Shown piece after piece: positions 51,837 to 62,155 of a DNA stretch of 64,000 nucleotides. Below the pieces are notes generated by a model. It worked only from the letters and a program-made list of their open reading frames with translations, was not told where the DNA came from and did not search any database. The stretch is from Argonema galeatum A003/A1 (GTDB lineage Bacteria; Cyanobacteriota; Cyanobacteriia; Cyanobacteriales; Aerosakkonemataceae), in the NCBI RefSeq assembly GCF_023333595.1, contig NZ_JAIQZM010000003.1:186001-250000 (forward strand), given 5' to 3'. The position numbers and the translations under genes are program-made. The first letter of the stretch is position 1; the number at the start of each line of letters is the position of its first letter.

Positions 51837-54712
51837 TTTTTTGTTTGTTGAATAAAATCTATGACCTTATCAAAACGAAATTCATCGGCCCAGTCTTTTA
51901 AGGTTTTGGCGAGAGGGGAGTCGTTCGCTGGAATTTGCTCGATCAGCTCGAAAATTAGGCTATCGCTGCATTGGGCCGCCGCCTGATATAGCTGCGTTAC
52001 CCATTCCGTAGGCATTTGGGACAAGTATTCATCAAGGGGTCGAGCTGAGCGGTGGCTGAGATCTGGTGAAACTAGATCGATCGCAACCTCTTGTTGCTGG
52101 GATTTAACTTCCAAGCTCTTCGCCACAGGCTCGTCATAAATGTATAGCACCCCTAAATACTGAGCCATTTTTTCTAAGATTAGCTCGATTGAGAACGGCT
52201 TGCTCACAAAATCGTCGCAACCAGCTGACAAAATAGCGATTCGGTCTTCCTCAAAGGCACTCGCAGTCAGGGCGACGATCGCAATCGACCCACCCAGAGG
52301 ATGCGCTTTGATGCGTTTGGTCGCCTCGTACCCATCCATCACCGGCATCTGCATATCCATCAAAATTAAGTGGGGTTTCCAACTCTCCCACAGAGCAACT
52401 GCTTCCATACCGTTGACCGCCGCACGCACCCCAAAGCCTACGGTTGTGAGCAATTTAACCAGCAGGAGGCGGCTGACTTTCACATCTTCAACCACAAGGA
52501 TACGATAGGAAAGTTGGTTAGGCGCTAGCCCAATTACCTTGCGGGTGTCCTGAGAAGTCGGAACTTGGTGGCTCTCAACTACACAAACAGGAATATTAAA
52601 TTTAAAAGTTGTTCCTTTACCGACGGTACTGTTCATAGTGATATCTCCTCCCATCAGTTGCACGAATTGTCGGCTAATGGGTAAACCCAATCCGGTTCCT
52701 TGCTCAGATTTTCGACCCGTTTCCGTTTGTCCGAAAGGTGCAAATAGGAGATTTATTTCTTCACGGGCAATGCCAGGGCCAGTGTCTTCAACTTCAAATA
52801 GCAGACGCTGAACTTTTGAATCAGGGAGGAAGGAAGTAGCGGAAAAATCTTCTTTGTCTTCATTCTTAACTCGCAACACAACAGCGCCAGATTCCGTGAA
52901 TTTGATCGCATTTCCAAGCAGATTTATCAAAACTTGATGCAACTTGTTCCCATCTGTTTTCACGTATTGGGGAACGTCTGGAAATAGATCGAAGATTAAC
53001 TCTAATCCCTTGGACTTAGCTTTGAGTTGGAACATCTCGTTGAGAGTGCCAAGCAGGCGGCATAGGTCAAAGCTATTTTCATTCAACGTTACCCTGCCTG
53101 CCTCAATTTTAGACATTTCCAAAATGTCATTAATCAATGTCAGCAAATGCTCGCCACTGCGACTGATAATTCCCAAATGTTGCTTCTGCTCAGCCGATAA
53201 GGATGAATCGCGGTTCATCACTTGGGTAAAGCCCAGGATCGCGTTGAGAGGTGTACGCAGTTCGTGGCTCATCTTGGAGAGGAATTGGCTTTTGGCGCGG
53301 TTCGCTGCATCGGCGGCATATACAGATTCTTGGAGCTTCTCTTCTGCTTTTTTGCGCTCCAATTCGGCTCCGGCTCTGGCAGCGAAAATTTCCAAAATTA
53401 ACTCTATTCTCTGGTCATTGCCCATCGGCTTCACATCCATCACTACCAAATGGCCTAAGACATTGCCATTGGAGTTAAACAGGGGCATTCCTGCATAGCT
53501 TTGTATGCCTAAATCATTGAGAAATTTATTGTTAGGAAAATGTGCTTTCAGGCTATTAGGGTAGTAGCACAACTTGGCATTTAAAATAGTTTCACCGCAG
53601 GGAGTGCCAGCTATTTCAAACTCGATGTTTTCATTGAAATCAGTGCCATTCCAAAACGCCAGAGTGCGAACTTTGGTTTTTTCCCGATTTGCCAACTCCG
53701 TCACCAAGGCGTAACGGACTTGCAGTATTTCAGCTAGATATCGGACACACGAGTGCATGAATATCCCGCCAGTTTTTGAGGCTGTCCCCTCGACTATTAA
53801 TCGCAGCGCTTCTTCCCGCCGCTTGCGATCGGTGATATCTCGCGCTACTAAAATTACTGAATCTGGAGAAAGAGGTGAAATGTTTGCAGACAGCCAAACT
53901 TCTCGATCCTTAATTGTGAGACTGTATTCAATATTGACCGTCTGGTGATTTAATAGTGCTTGTTGAATGCAGCTAAGAATGAGGTCTGCTGGCTCTTTTG
54001 GTAGAACATCGTGCAGCGTTTTGCCAATCATATCAGCAGCCTGTTTGTACAAATGCGCTGTATAGGTGGGGGCGATTTTGAGACAGCGCCCTTGGGCATC
54101 TCTCACCATGACAACATCAGTCATCGCCGCGAATATGGCACGCAGCTCCACGTCAGATGCTTGCAGTGCTGACTCTACTTGTTGGCGTTCGCGAATCTCT
54201 TGTTGCAGTTGCCGATTTTTTTCTTCTAATTCCTGCGTCCGAATTTTTACTAATTCCTCTAATTTGTGATTGTAATTCTCCAATTTAGAATTTTGTTCGA
54301 CTAGCTTTTTTTCCTGACAGTACCTGCGTACTGCCTCTTTAACCGTCAATCTTAGGTCTTCTGACTGCCACGGCTTGGCAATATAACGATATAAATTTGC
54401 GTTATTTATAGTATTCGCTACCGCTTCAATATCTGCTTGCCCTGTCAGCATTATTTTGATGGTTTTGGGTAAGATGGCATGAATACGCTTTAATAATTCA
54501 TCGCCTTTAATATCGGGCATTATATAGTCGGAGATTACCAGAGCAATTTCATACTCATTTTTTAGCAACTCTGACAATAACTCCAAAGCATCTTCACCAC
54601 CTTCAGCAGTTTCTATAAGATATTCATCCCCAATTGCCCTTTTCAGTTCAATTTTCAGACTATCAAGGATGGTATATTCGTCATCGACACAAATAATGAC
54701 TGGTTTATTCAT
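51833..54712 (-). CDS. Hybrid histidine kinase (REC-PAS-GAF-HisKA-HATPase-REC)
   Basis: 959 residues. N-terminal REC (ICVDDEYTILDSLKIEL, VISDYIMPDIKGDELL), coiled coil about 135-185, PAS, GAF about 300-450, HisKA with H-box KMSHELRTPLNAILG, HATPase (LLGNAIKFTESGAV, VEDTGPGIARE, GTGLGLPISRQF), a second REC (VEDVKVSRLLLVKLL, ILMDMQMPVMDGYEA), and a C-terminal helical tail. ATGA overlaps on both sides tie it to the receiver and cyclase genes. The phosphate could pass from either REC to the cyclase's REC. Its N-terminal REC is a close paralogue of the stand-alone receiver. Confidence 0.93.
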   Translation of the reverse strand: MNKPVIICVDDEYTILDSLKIELKRAIGDEYLIETAEGGEDALELLSELLKNEYEIALVISDYIMPDIKGDELLKRIHAILPKTIKIMLTGQADIEAVANTINNANLYRYIAKPWQSEDLRLTVKEAVRRYCQEKKLVEQNSKLENYNHKLEELVKIRTQELEEKNRQLQQEIRERQQVESALQASDVELRAIFAAMTDVVMVRDAQGRCLKIAPTYTAHLYKQAADMIGKTLHDVLPKEPADLILSCIQQALLNHQTVNIEYSLTIKDREVWLSANISPLSPDSVILVARDITDRKRREEALRLIVEGTASKTGGIFMHSCVRYLAEILQVRYALVTELANREKTKVRTLAFWNGTDFNENIEFEIAGTPCGETILNAKLCYYPNSLKAHFPNNKFLNDLGIQSYAGMPLFNSNGNVLGHLVVMDVKPMGNDQRIELILEIFAARAGAELERKKAEEKLQESVYAADAANRAKSQFLSKMSHELRTPLNAILGFTQVMNRDSSLSAEQKQHLGIISRSGEHLLTLINDILEMSKIEAGRVTLNENSFDLCRLLGTLNEMFQLKAKSKGLELIFDLFPDVPQYVKTDGNKLHQVLINLLGNAIKFTESGAVVLRVKNEDKEDFSATSFLPDSKVQRLLFEVEDTGPGIAREEINLLFAPFGQTETGRKSEQGTGLGLPISRQFVQLMGGDITMNSTVGKGTTFKFNIPVCVVESHQVPTSQDTRKVIGLAPNQLSYRILVVEDVKVSRLLLVKLLTTVGFGVRAAVNGMEAVALWESWKPHLILMDMQMPVMDGYEATKRIKAHPLGGSIAIVALTASAFEEDRIAILSAGCDDFVSKPFSIELILEKMAQYLGVLYIYDEPVAKSLEVKSQQQEVAIDLVSPDLSHRSARPLDEYLSQMPTEWVTQLYQAAAQCSDSLIFELIEQIPANDSPLAKTLKDWADEFRFDKVIDFIQQTKK

Positions 54713-55104
54713 ACTTTTGACAAGCCATCCTTTATAGTTTCAATTAATTCTTTTTTAGTCCAGGGTTTTGGCAAGTAAGAATGCAGGTTAGCTAGAAGCT
54801 TGGCACGTTCGATCGCTGCTCCATCGGCTTGTCCTGTTAACATTATTTTAATGATGTTGGGATATTTTGCATGGACGCGAATGAGAAATTCATCTCCCTT
54901 GATTCCCGGCATTAGCCAATCAGAGACGATCGCTACAATATCAGTTCCCTCTTCTTTCAGTTCCTCAATGATTTCCAAGGCTTCATCAGCACTCTCAGCA
55001 ATTTCATAAAGGTAGGCATCCTTAAACTCGTTTCTGAGTTGGATCTTCAGACTATTCAAAACTACGTTCTCATCATCAACGCATAAAATCACTGGTTTAG
55101 ACAT
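54709..55104 (-). CDS. Stand-alone response regulator receiver
   Basis: 131 residues, one REC domain: ILCVDDENVVLNSLKIQL, phosphoacceptor Asp in AIVSDWLMPGIKGDEFL, Thr in IMLTGQADG and Lys in YLPKPWTKKEL. No output domain. Almost the same family as the first 130 residues of the next protein (shared SLKI.L, MP.IKGDE.L and IKIMLTGQAD), so one was copied from the other. 18 bases after the giant kinase gene and overlapping the hybrid kinase by 4. Confidence 0.92.
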   Translation of the reverse strand: MSKPVILCVDDENVVLNSLKIQLRNEFKDAYLYEIAESADEALEIIEELKEEGTDIVAIVSDWLMPGIKGDEFLIRVHAKYPNIIKIMLTGQADGAAIERAKLLANLHSYLPKPWTKKELIETIKDGLSKV

Positions 55105-55122
55105 AGGGTAGTTCGTCCTCGT

Positions 55123-58100
55123 TTAGTTAATTGGAAGGGACACCGTAAAAGTGGTTTGACCGGGCACGGATTCTACTGAAATGTTACCCTCGTGTTTATC
55201 AATAATCTTCTTGACAATATTCAGTCCCAAACCGCTACCTTCTCCTGGAGGTTTTGTGGTGAAGAATGGATCGAAGATTCGCGACATAATTTTCGGAGCT
55301 ATTCCCGTGCCGCTATCGGTGATGCCGATCAGTAAGTTGGTATCTTGCTGCCTTACATCAATGGTTAAGGTTCCCTTGTTACTCATCGCTTGTAAAGCAT
55401 TATGGACTAGATTTGTCCAAACTTGATTGAGTTCGTCGGGATAGCACAGAATTGAGGGCAAGGCCCGATCGTAGTTTCGGATCGTCTCCACACCATGTTT
55501 GAGTTGACTTTCATAAAGGGTTAACACAGTTTCAATGCCTTCTATTATATTTGCCTTTAGCTTGTCTCCAGAATTGTCATAACGAGCATAGTTTTTCAGG
55601 GCAAACACTATTTTGGCAGCCCGGTTTGTGGCAGTAGTGATGATTTGCGTGCTTTTTTGGACGCTGGCAAGTTGGTAGAGGGTGTTTAAAATATCTTCGC
55701 TTTTTGGATCTTTTAACAATGGCAAAAATGGTTCGATATTTTCATAAATTCCGATGTCTACTAGGGTATCGGCAATCGTGTCAGCATTGGTAATGTCGCG
55801 ATCGGAAAGTTGACTAATTAAAGCGCGTTTAAAAGCTCGTTTTTCTTTGGTTGAAAATGTAGTGACTTGTTTATTTAAATTTTGCAGCAAGGCAAAGAAG
55901 TCTTGCTGACGTTGTGGAGAAAGTTGTTGAAAAAATGCGGGTAATTTTTCTAGGTATAAAGTCATGAACTCGGCAATATTCTCAACGGATGAGCGAATAG
56001 CTCCCAAGGGAGTATTGATTTCGTGGGCAACACCAGCAACCAGTTGACCTAAAGCTGCCATTTTTTCGGATTGGATTAGTTCTTCTTGGGTGGCTTGCAG
56101 GTGTTCCAGTGTTTGAGAGAGTTCTTGAGTGCGTTCTGCGACTTGAATTTCTAAGTTGCGATTGTATTCAGCTAATAACTTTTCGGCTTGTTTGCGTTCG
56201 GTGATGTCTTGAAAGGCTGCAAGTGCATAAGTTATATTGCCTTCTGCATCATAGATCGGTGTTCCCCAAACTTCTAGGGGGATAATCTTGTTTCCTTGGT
56301 GAATTTCCAGATCGTCAACTGTCGCACTTTCTCCTTGCAATGCCCGAATTGTAACATTGCGCTCATTGGGAAAAGGTCGATCGCTTCCGGCGAGATAGGC
56401 TTGATAAACTTCTGCTAATTGTTCGCCTGTGGCATTATTTACTACTCCTTTGCCCAGGATCTGCTGTGCGGTTTGATTGGCATAGCAGGGTTCACCGCCT
56501 GCATCCGCCACAAATACGCCCACTGGGATAGCTTCTAGAAATTGAGTCAGCCGACTCTTGCTTTCGCGGACTTCTGCGTAGAGTTTGGCATTGGCGATCG
56601 CGATCGCTGCTTGACCAGATAACAGTTGCAGGACTTCCAATCTGTCAGGGGTAAAAGCTCCGGCAATCAAATTATTTTCTAGATAAACAATGCCGCTGAG
56701 TTGACCCTGATTCATCAGAGTAGCACACAAAATAGATTTAGTCTGATGTTTTTTGATGTAGGAGTCATTGGTAAAATTTCCCTCACTCATGGCATCATTC
56801 AAAACCACAGATTCCTTCGTGCGGATAACGTAGTTGATTATGGATACGGGTAGGTAGTTATCAATAGGAATTGACTGCAAAACGGCGATACGATCGGAAT
56901 CCACTGCACCCGATGCTTGAATCAGCAGTTTTTCCCCATCCTCTACCGGGGAATTTAAAATTAAGTATCCAACTTGCGCCCCCGCATTTTCGATGAGAAT
57001 TTTCATCAATTTAGCGAGTAATTTATCCAGCACCATTTCGCCGGAAATCGCTTGCGATGCTTTCATAACTGTAGCTAAATCCAAAACTTCGCCTGACTTA
57101 CTGCCAGTTGAGGTAGTGCTAGTTATCGTGCCCGTGTCTGGAATCCTTCTCGCTGCCCCAATGCGCCTGAGTAACTGCGGGTAATTTGACTCTAAATGCT
57201 TGATTTTTGCCGCCGCTCCCCAGCGAGAATAGCAGTAGTAGGCATCAGTCATATAAACTTGGGCGATTTTTTCTTTGCCCCATGAAAGGTAGAATTTCGC
57301 AGCTAGTTCGTTGGCAAGGGCTTCTTCGTTGATATACTCATTTTGTTTGGCTTCAGCAATGGCCCGATCGTACATCTCTAGGGCTTCCACATATTGACCG
57401 AGTACCCGATGTCGTTCGGCTTCCACTAGATAAAATTTGTGTAAGTGATTCATGGGAGCATAATGCGCCCATTTCTGCATCTTTTCCTGGTTAGTTATTA
57501 CCTGTTCTATTAGGGTTTGTTGTGCGGATTTCTCGACACTAGCATACAAGCCCAGCCTTGCTAAAGAATCATAGAAATGGAAGACAGGAACAGCTAGCAT
57601 TCCAGTCACGCTGTCTAAATATTCTGCTGCTTTGGCCGCATTTTCAACCGCTTGAGAATATTCGTAAAACAGATAACTTAAAATCAGCTTATTTAAATAT
57701 AAATTGTTAAGTGATAGGCGGTCATTCGCCGCTAAAAGCTCTTGCAATAATTGTTCTTCATTGTAAACTTCGCCAATTAAGACACTGGGATTTGGAGTTT
57801 GGTAAATCAAATTCAAAACAGCTTGATGAAAAACATCCATTTTTTGTCTAATTTGACCTATATCGCCACTGTATTTAGCAGAAGTATTAACAAGATAGTT
57901 CAATTCTTTACCGATAAAATATGAATGTTGAAAATTCACAGCTGCACAATAACCAGCCCATTCAAACTCTCCGGTTGTTAGTCCTGTTTGATAACCTAAT
58001 TCTAAATAAATTAATGTTGAAGCGACAGATTCTTTCCAATGATATATATGTCCTGCAACCGCTTCAAATGTCATAGCTTTAAGTGAATTCTCATTGAATA

Positions 58101-61077
58101 GCGACAATACATTTAAAGCTAACTTGCCAAATTTATAACCAGATTCAATGTCGAATACTACTCCGCACAAAATTGCTCCGTAAGTAGCATAAGCATAGCT
58201 AGACCAAGGCGCATTTCCATATTTAATAGATAGATTAACTTCTTCGCAGACAATTAACGTAAACATTGGAGGAGCTACCATATAGGCAGCAGGAGCTATC
58301 CTCGCTAGGATACGCATAGCTGCTAACTTTTCTGGATCGGTCATTTTTGGCAGGTGAATTAATCGATCGATCTGCCTCCCGTTCAAATTTGAAATTGTTT
58401 CTGAGAGTTTTCCATGAAGATCGGATAAGCTAGGTTGTTCGTTCAAATTTATACCCAATAATTTCACAACTTGTAGCCCAATTTTGAGTACTTCTAGCAA
58501 TCTGGCTTTTACTTGATAAGCTTGCATTTTGACTTCATACACTTTCACGCGATCGAGCAAAGTTTTTGCTTGTTGCAGCACCACTTCTACCAGTGTCTCC
58601 ATCTGCTCAAAGTCACCCGATAAATATGCCGCCTCCGCTGCTAATTCATAAAGTGCCAGGGTCATGTTATACTGTGTTTGCCAGCTATCTTGTGCTAAAA
58701 GCTCTCGCCCCAAATTAAAATACCTGCTTGCCGCCCCATAAGCTGTCGCTGCTTTGGCTTTCTGACCTGCGATCGTATTCAGTCTGGCAATTTCATCTCT
58801 TTCTTCTTGACTGATATGCAGAGATGTTAAATTTAACGTTTCTACAACGCCAAGATTGAGATGATCCACAATTTTAAATATCCGATCTGATAACGCCTCT
58901 GGCTCAGTATTCCGCCACAGCAAGCGACCTATTTGCAAATGAACTGCTTTTTTCGGCTTTTTATCGCTCAAAGCATATGCCGCTTGTTGGACGCGATCGT
59001 GCAGGAATTTATAATTTTGAATTAGCAGTCGATCGTCTAATTCTGATGTCGGCAGGATAAACCCAGACTGAACAGCCGTAACTAGGTCAGTAAAAATTTG
59101 CGTGGGTAATTTTTCACAGATGATAGAAAGGGTATTTAAGTCAAAAAATGCGCCCACACAAGCCGCCAAGCTTAGCACCTCCTGCGTTGTTTCTGGCAAT
59201 TTCTGCAACTTACCTATCATCAACTCCACCACATTGTCTGTGATTCCCTTCGCCTCAATTTCTGCAATATCCCATTGCCAGCAGTGACGTTCAAAATCAA
59301 ATGCGATCAGGTTTGCGGCGTACAGAGTTTTCAGAAATTCGTTGACAAAGAACGGATTGCCAAGAGTTTTCCGCACTACCAATTCTGCCAAGGGTTTTAC
59401 TGAGTTAGGATCGCTGTGCAATGTGTCGGCAATCAAGTGGCTAATATGCTCTACGTCTAAAGGAGTTAAGGTAATAAAATTGACACTTTCTCCTTTCTGT
59501 TGTAACTCATCAAGCATTACGATCAACGGATGGGAAGCGTTGACTTCGTTATCGCGATAAGCCCCTATTAAAAATAGGTATGACCTATTCGCATCTGCGA
59601 TCATTAGCTCAATTAACTTCAGAGATGCTCCGTCTGCCCACTGTAAATCGTCTAGAAATATAACTAATGGATGTTCTTTGGCACAAAATGCCCGGATAAA
59701 GTTTTGGAAAACAAGATTAAAGCGATTTTGCGATTCTTGCGGCCTTAATTCTGGTACGTCTGGCTGCTTGCCCACAATCAATTCCACTTCGGGAATTACA
59801 TCTATAATTACTCTACCTTGCTGGCCGAAAGCAGCTAGGAGTTTGTCTCGCCATTGCTTTAGCTGTGCTTCGCTTTCAGTTAAGAGTTGCTTCACCAATC
59901 CCTCAAAGGCGACTACTACAGCAGAATAAGGAATATTGCGTTGAAATTGATCGAATTTACCTGAAATGAAATAGCCGCGCTTTTCTGTAATCGGTTTGTA
60001 AATTTCGGCTACCAGGGATGATTTACCGATACCGGAATAACCCGCTATCAGCATCATTTCGATTTTGGATTTTGGATTTTGGATTGGGGAATGGGCAATT
60101 TCTACAACTGATTTGTTCTGGGGAGACGCTACGCGATCGAAAGCTTTGAGGAGATCTTTAACTTCTGCTTCACGTCCATAAAGTTTTTGAGGAATAAGAA
60201 ACTTGTCGGAAATATCTTGTGTACCCAGAGTCAAATCTGATATATTCCCATGACGCTGTAATTGAGTCAAACATTTTTCCAAATCGGCTTTAATTCCCCA
60301 GGCACTTTGGTATCGTTCTTCTGCCGTTTTCTCCATCATTTTCATCACAAGATCTGACACAGCTTTGGGAATATCGCTATTTAATTCATGGGGGGTAATT
60401 GGCTGTTTAGCAATATGACAATGCACCAATTCTAGGGCGTCGGTGGTAATAAACGGCAATTGTCCCGTGAGCATTTCGTAGAAGGTGACACCGAGGGAAT
60501 AAAAGTCGGTGCGGTAATCTAGAAAACGGTTCATTCTCCCTGTCTGTTCGGGAGATATATATGCCAAGGTGCCTTCTAAAACATTGGGATTTTTGAGTGT
60601 AGGATTTTCGCGGGTTAAGACGGTGGAAATACCAAAGTCGATAATTTTGAGTTGCCCGGTTTCTGGGTGAAGAACTAAATTGGATGGGTTAATATCTTTG
60701 TGGATTATATTGGCTGTGTGAACATGGCCTAAACTATGAGCAATAGCAATAGCGATCGCTAAAAATTCAGCTATGTTAAATTTCCGGCTATTCATCAATA
60801 TTTTCAAAGATTCGCCGCCAAAATCTTCAAAGATAATGACGAGAGTATTCTGATAGTTTTCTAAACCATAAGCTTTGATGATGCCATGAATATTCAGGTT
60901 GGAGGCGAGTTCATACTCTTGCTTATATCTGCGGATCTCCTCTGGGGTGGGATAGTCTTGTTTCAGCACTTTGAGGATAACAGGTTGGTTATCCTTCTGA
61001 AGGATGCCTCGATAAACTTCGGAGTTAGGACTGTCATAGATTTTGGCTGTAACTGCAATGCCGGGAAGGTTAAGCAT
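55123..61077 (-). CDS. Giant Ser/Thr kinase-ATPase-GAF-PAS-histidine kinase
   Basis: 1984 residues. Ser/Thr kinase about 1-270 (HKDINPSNLVLH catalytic loop, DFGIS, GTLAYISPEQTGR), AAA-type ATPase about 300-620 (Walker A GYSGIGKSSLV, Walker B LVIFLDDLQWAD), a long helical TPR-like region about 640-1330, GAF about 1350-1530, PAS about 1545-1670, and a histidine kinase ending (GVAHEINTPLGAIRSS, DPFFTTKPPGEGSGLG). This is the cyanobacterial trifunctional kinase type, thought to sense through the middle region. At about residues 332-340 a heptamer repeat was inserted in frame (IQNPKSKI). It heads the four-gene signalling operon. Confidence 0.95.
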   Translation of the reverse strand: MLNLPGIAVTAKIYDSPNSEVYRGILQKDNQPVILKVLKQDYPTPEEIRRYKQEYELASNLNIHGIIKAYGLENYQNTLVIIFEDFGGESLKILMNSRKFNIAEFLAIAIAIAHSLGHVHTANIIHKDINPSNLVLHPETGQLKIIDFGISTVLTRENPTLKNPNVLEGTLAYISPEQTGRMNRFLDYRTDFYSLGVTFYEMLTGQLPFITTDALELVHCHIAKQPITPHELNSDIPKAVSDLVMKMMEKTAEERYQSAWGIKADLEKCLTQLQRHGNISDLTLGTQDISDKFLIPQKLYGREAEVKDLLKAFDRVASPQNKSVVEIAHSPIQNPKSKIEMMLIAGYSGIGKSSLVAEIYKPITEKRGYFISGKFDQFQRNIPYSAVVVAFEGLVKQLLTESEAQLKQWRDKLLAAFGQQGRVIIDVIPEVELIVGKQPDVPELRPQESQNRFNLVFQNFIRAFCAKEHPLVIFLDDLQWADGASLKLIELMIADANRSYLFLIGAYRDNEVNASHPLIVMLDELQQKGESVNFITLTPLDVEHISHLIADTLHSDPNSVKPLAELVVRKTLGNPFFVNEFLKTLYAANLIAFDFERHCWQWDIAEIEAKGITDNVVELMIGKLQKLPETTQEVLSLAACVGAFFDLNTLSIICEKLPTQIFTDLVTAVQSGFILPTSELDDRLLIQNYKFLHDRVQQAAYALSDKKPKKAVHLQIGRLLWRNTEPEALSDRIFKIVDHLNLGVVETLNLTSLHISQEERDEIARLNTIAGQKAKAATAYGAASRYFNLGRELLAQDSWQTQYNMTLALYELAAEAAYLSGDFEQMETLVEVVLQQAKTLLDRVKVYEVKMQAYQVKARLLEVLKIGLQVVKLLGINLNEQPSLSDLHGKLSETISNLNGRQIDRLIHLPKMTDPEKLAAMRILARIAPAAYMVAPPMFTLIVCEEVNLSIKYGNAPWSSYAYATYGAILCGVVFDIESGYKFGKLALNVLSLFNENSLKAMTFEAVAGHIYHWKESVASTLIYLELGYQTGLTTGEFEWAGYCAAVNFQHSYFIGKELNYLVNTSAKYSGDIGQIRQKMDVFHQAVLNLIYQTPNPSVLIGEVYNEEQLLQELLAANDRLSLNNLYLNKLILSYLFYEYSQAVENAAKAAEYLDSVTGMLAVPVFHFYDSLARLGLYASVEKSAQQTLIEQVITNQEKMQKWAHYAPMNHLHKFYLVEAERHRVLGQYVEALEMYDRAIAEAKQNEYINEEALANELAAKFYLSWGKEKIAQVYMTDAYYCYSRWGAAAKIKHLESNYPQLLRRIGAARRIPDTGTITSTTSTGSKSGEVLDLATVMKASQAISGEMVLDKLLAKLMKILIENAGAQVGYLILNSPVEDGEKLLIQASGAVDSDRIAVLQSIPIDNYLPVSIINYVIRTKESVVLNDAMSEGNFTNDSYIKKHQTKSILCATLMNQGQLSGIVYLENNLIAGAFTPDRLEVLQLLSGQAAIAIANAKLYAEVRESKSRLTQFLEAIPVGVFVADAGGEPCYANQTAQQILGKGVVNNATGEQLAEVYQAYLAGSDRPFPNERNVTIRALQGESATVDDLEIHQGNKIIPLEVWGTPIYDAEGNITYALAAFQDITERKQAEKLLAEYNRNLEIQVAERTQELSQTLEHLQATQEELIQSEKMAALGQLVAGVAHEINTPLGAIRSSVENIAEFMTLYLEKLPAFFQQLSPQRQQDFFALLQNLNKQVTTFSTKEKRAFKRALISQLSDRDITNADTIADTLVDIGIYENIEPFLPLLKDPKSEDILNTLYQLASVQKSTQIITTATNRAAKIVFALKNYARYDNSGDKLKANIIEGIETVLTLYESQLKHGVETIRNYDRALPSILCYPDELNQVWTNLVHNALQAMSNKGTLTIDVRQQDTNLLIGITDSGTGIAPKIMSRIFDPFFTTKPPGEGSGLGLNIVKKIIDKHEGNISVESVPGQTTFTVSLPIN
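60061..60081. repeat. In-frame heptamer repeat inside the giant kinase gene
   Basis: Three units of GATTTTG (plus strand), 21 bases, so the reading frame is kept. It encodes PKSKI-type residues between the Ser/Thr kinase and the ATPase. Confidence 0.85.
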
Positions 61078-61506
61078 AGTTAAGTTCTATGTATTTAGGG
61101 ATTAAGTCGTCTGTAAAATTGCACCCATCCTTCATAAGAAGGATAACGCCTTCCGCAAAATCTGGCAGCAACAGCCGACGCTGGCATTGCGTTTAAAGCT
61201 TATGGGCGCGTTGCAATACATCCTACAGATAGATTTATAGCATAGAGAACAAAAAAGGTTGGGTTGAGGTAACGAAATATAACGCGGCTCTAAGCTTTGT
61301 TGGGTTTCGCTATGGCTCAACCCAACCTACAATTCTTAAGTTCCAGTAGGAGTAAAACCCACATCTACAACATTTGGGTATATGATTAAATATCAAGAAT
61401 TACCATAGCCGTCCAACCGTCATCAGTTTTTTCCAATTGAAAACGATGTAAAGTAAGAGATTTTAGATTGAATTATGCTAGAGAAACAACGGAGTTAGAC
61501 GTAATT
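61078..61506. promoter_or_regulatory. Divergent control region of the kinase operon and GAF gene
   Basis: A 429-base gap between divergent genes. It holds the GTTGGGTT repeat at 61256-61328 and otherwise no reading frame or RNA that could be recognised. Promoters for both sides must be here but none can be placed with confidence. Confidence 0.35.
61256..61328. repeat. Inverted repeat AGGTTGGGTTGAG
   Basis: Perfect 13-base arms AGGTTGGGTTGAG and CTCAACCCAACCT, with TTGTTGGGTTTCG inside, as at 47945-48015. The two copies flank the signalling operon. Confidence 0.85.
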
Positions 61507-62040
61507 ATGACAGACCAAACTCTACCGACAGTTCTGGAGAAAATTTTGAGCGACAGCAGTACGCCAGATGCTGTTTTTTCTGCCTTGCTGCCAGCTTTGG
61601 GCGAGGTGTTAAAATGCGATCGCATCTTCCTTTATTTGTACAATCCACAAAAGCAGCTTGGCAAAGTAGCTTACTGCTGGCGTCGCAGTCCTGAGTATCC
61701 CGATGTCACAGAGTTTAATTGGAAAAAAGAACCGGCATCATTGCCCCTTGAAGACCCCCTGTTTGCGGCAGCATTACGTACCGAACCATCTGTTTTTGTT
61801 GAGGATGTCGAGACAGCTAGCCCCAAAGTCGTCAACAAAGATTTTGAACAAAAAAACTTTGGGCATAGAGCATTAGTTCACGCTCACCTGTGCCAGGATG
61901 GTTTATTGTGGGGGATTTTGCAACCCTGTGTCTTCGGTCAACCAAGGGTGTGGACTGAGTTCGATCGCTTTGTGATTGCCACAATTACAGAAAAGATCGC
62001 ACCCTTAGCTGTTACTTATATCAAAACGACTCACTTCTAA
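61507..62040 (+). CDS. GAF-domain protein
   Basis: 177 residues from ATG 61507; an in-frame start about 39 bases upstream would add 13. It is nearly all one GAF domain: LPALGEVLKCDRIFLYLYNP, HRALVHAHLCQDGLLWGILQ and PRVWTEFDRFVIATITEKIA. No kinase or cyclase is attached, and no bilin-type Cys pattern is obvious. A stand-alone ligand sensor or a degenerated phytochrome-like piece. Divergent from the giant kinase operon, so a functional link is possible. Confidence 0.8.
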   Translation: MTDQTLPTVLEKILSDSSTPDAVFSALLPALGEVLKCDRIFLYLYNPQKQLGKVAYCWRRSPEYPDVTEFNWKKEPASLPLEDPLFAAALRTEPSVFVEDVETASPKVVNKDFEQKNFGHRALVHAHLCQDGLLWGILQPCVFGQPRVWTEFDRFVIATITEKIAPLAVTYIKTTHF

Positions 62041-62155
62041 TATTTATAAAATGTTTTTCTGTGGACTACTTGTTTCGATAAACTATCGCCAAACAAGTTA
62101 CAGTTCCACAGCTAATCAAACTTATCAAACTTCCATTCTAGTAGATTATAGGTTA

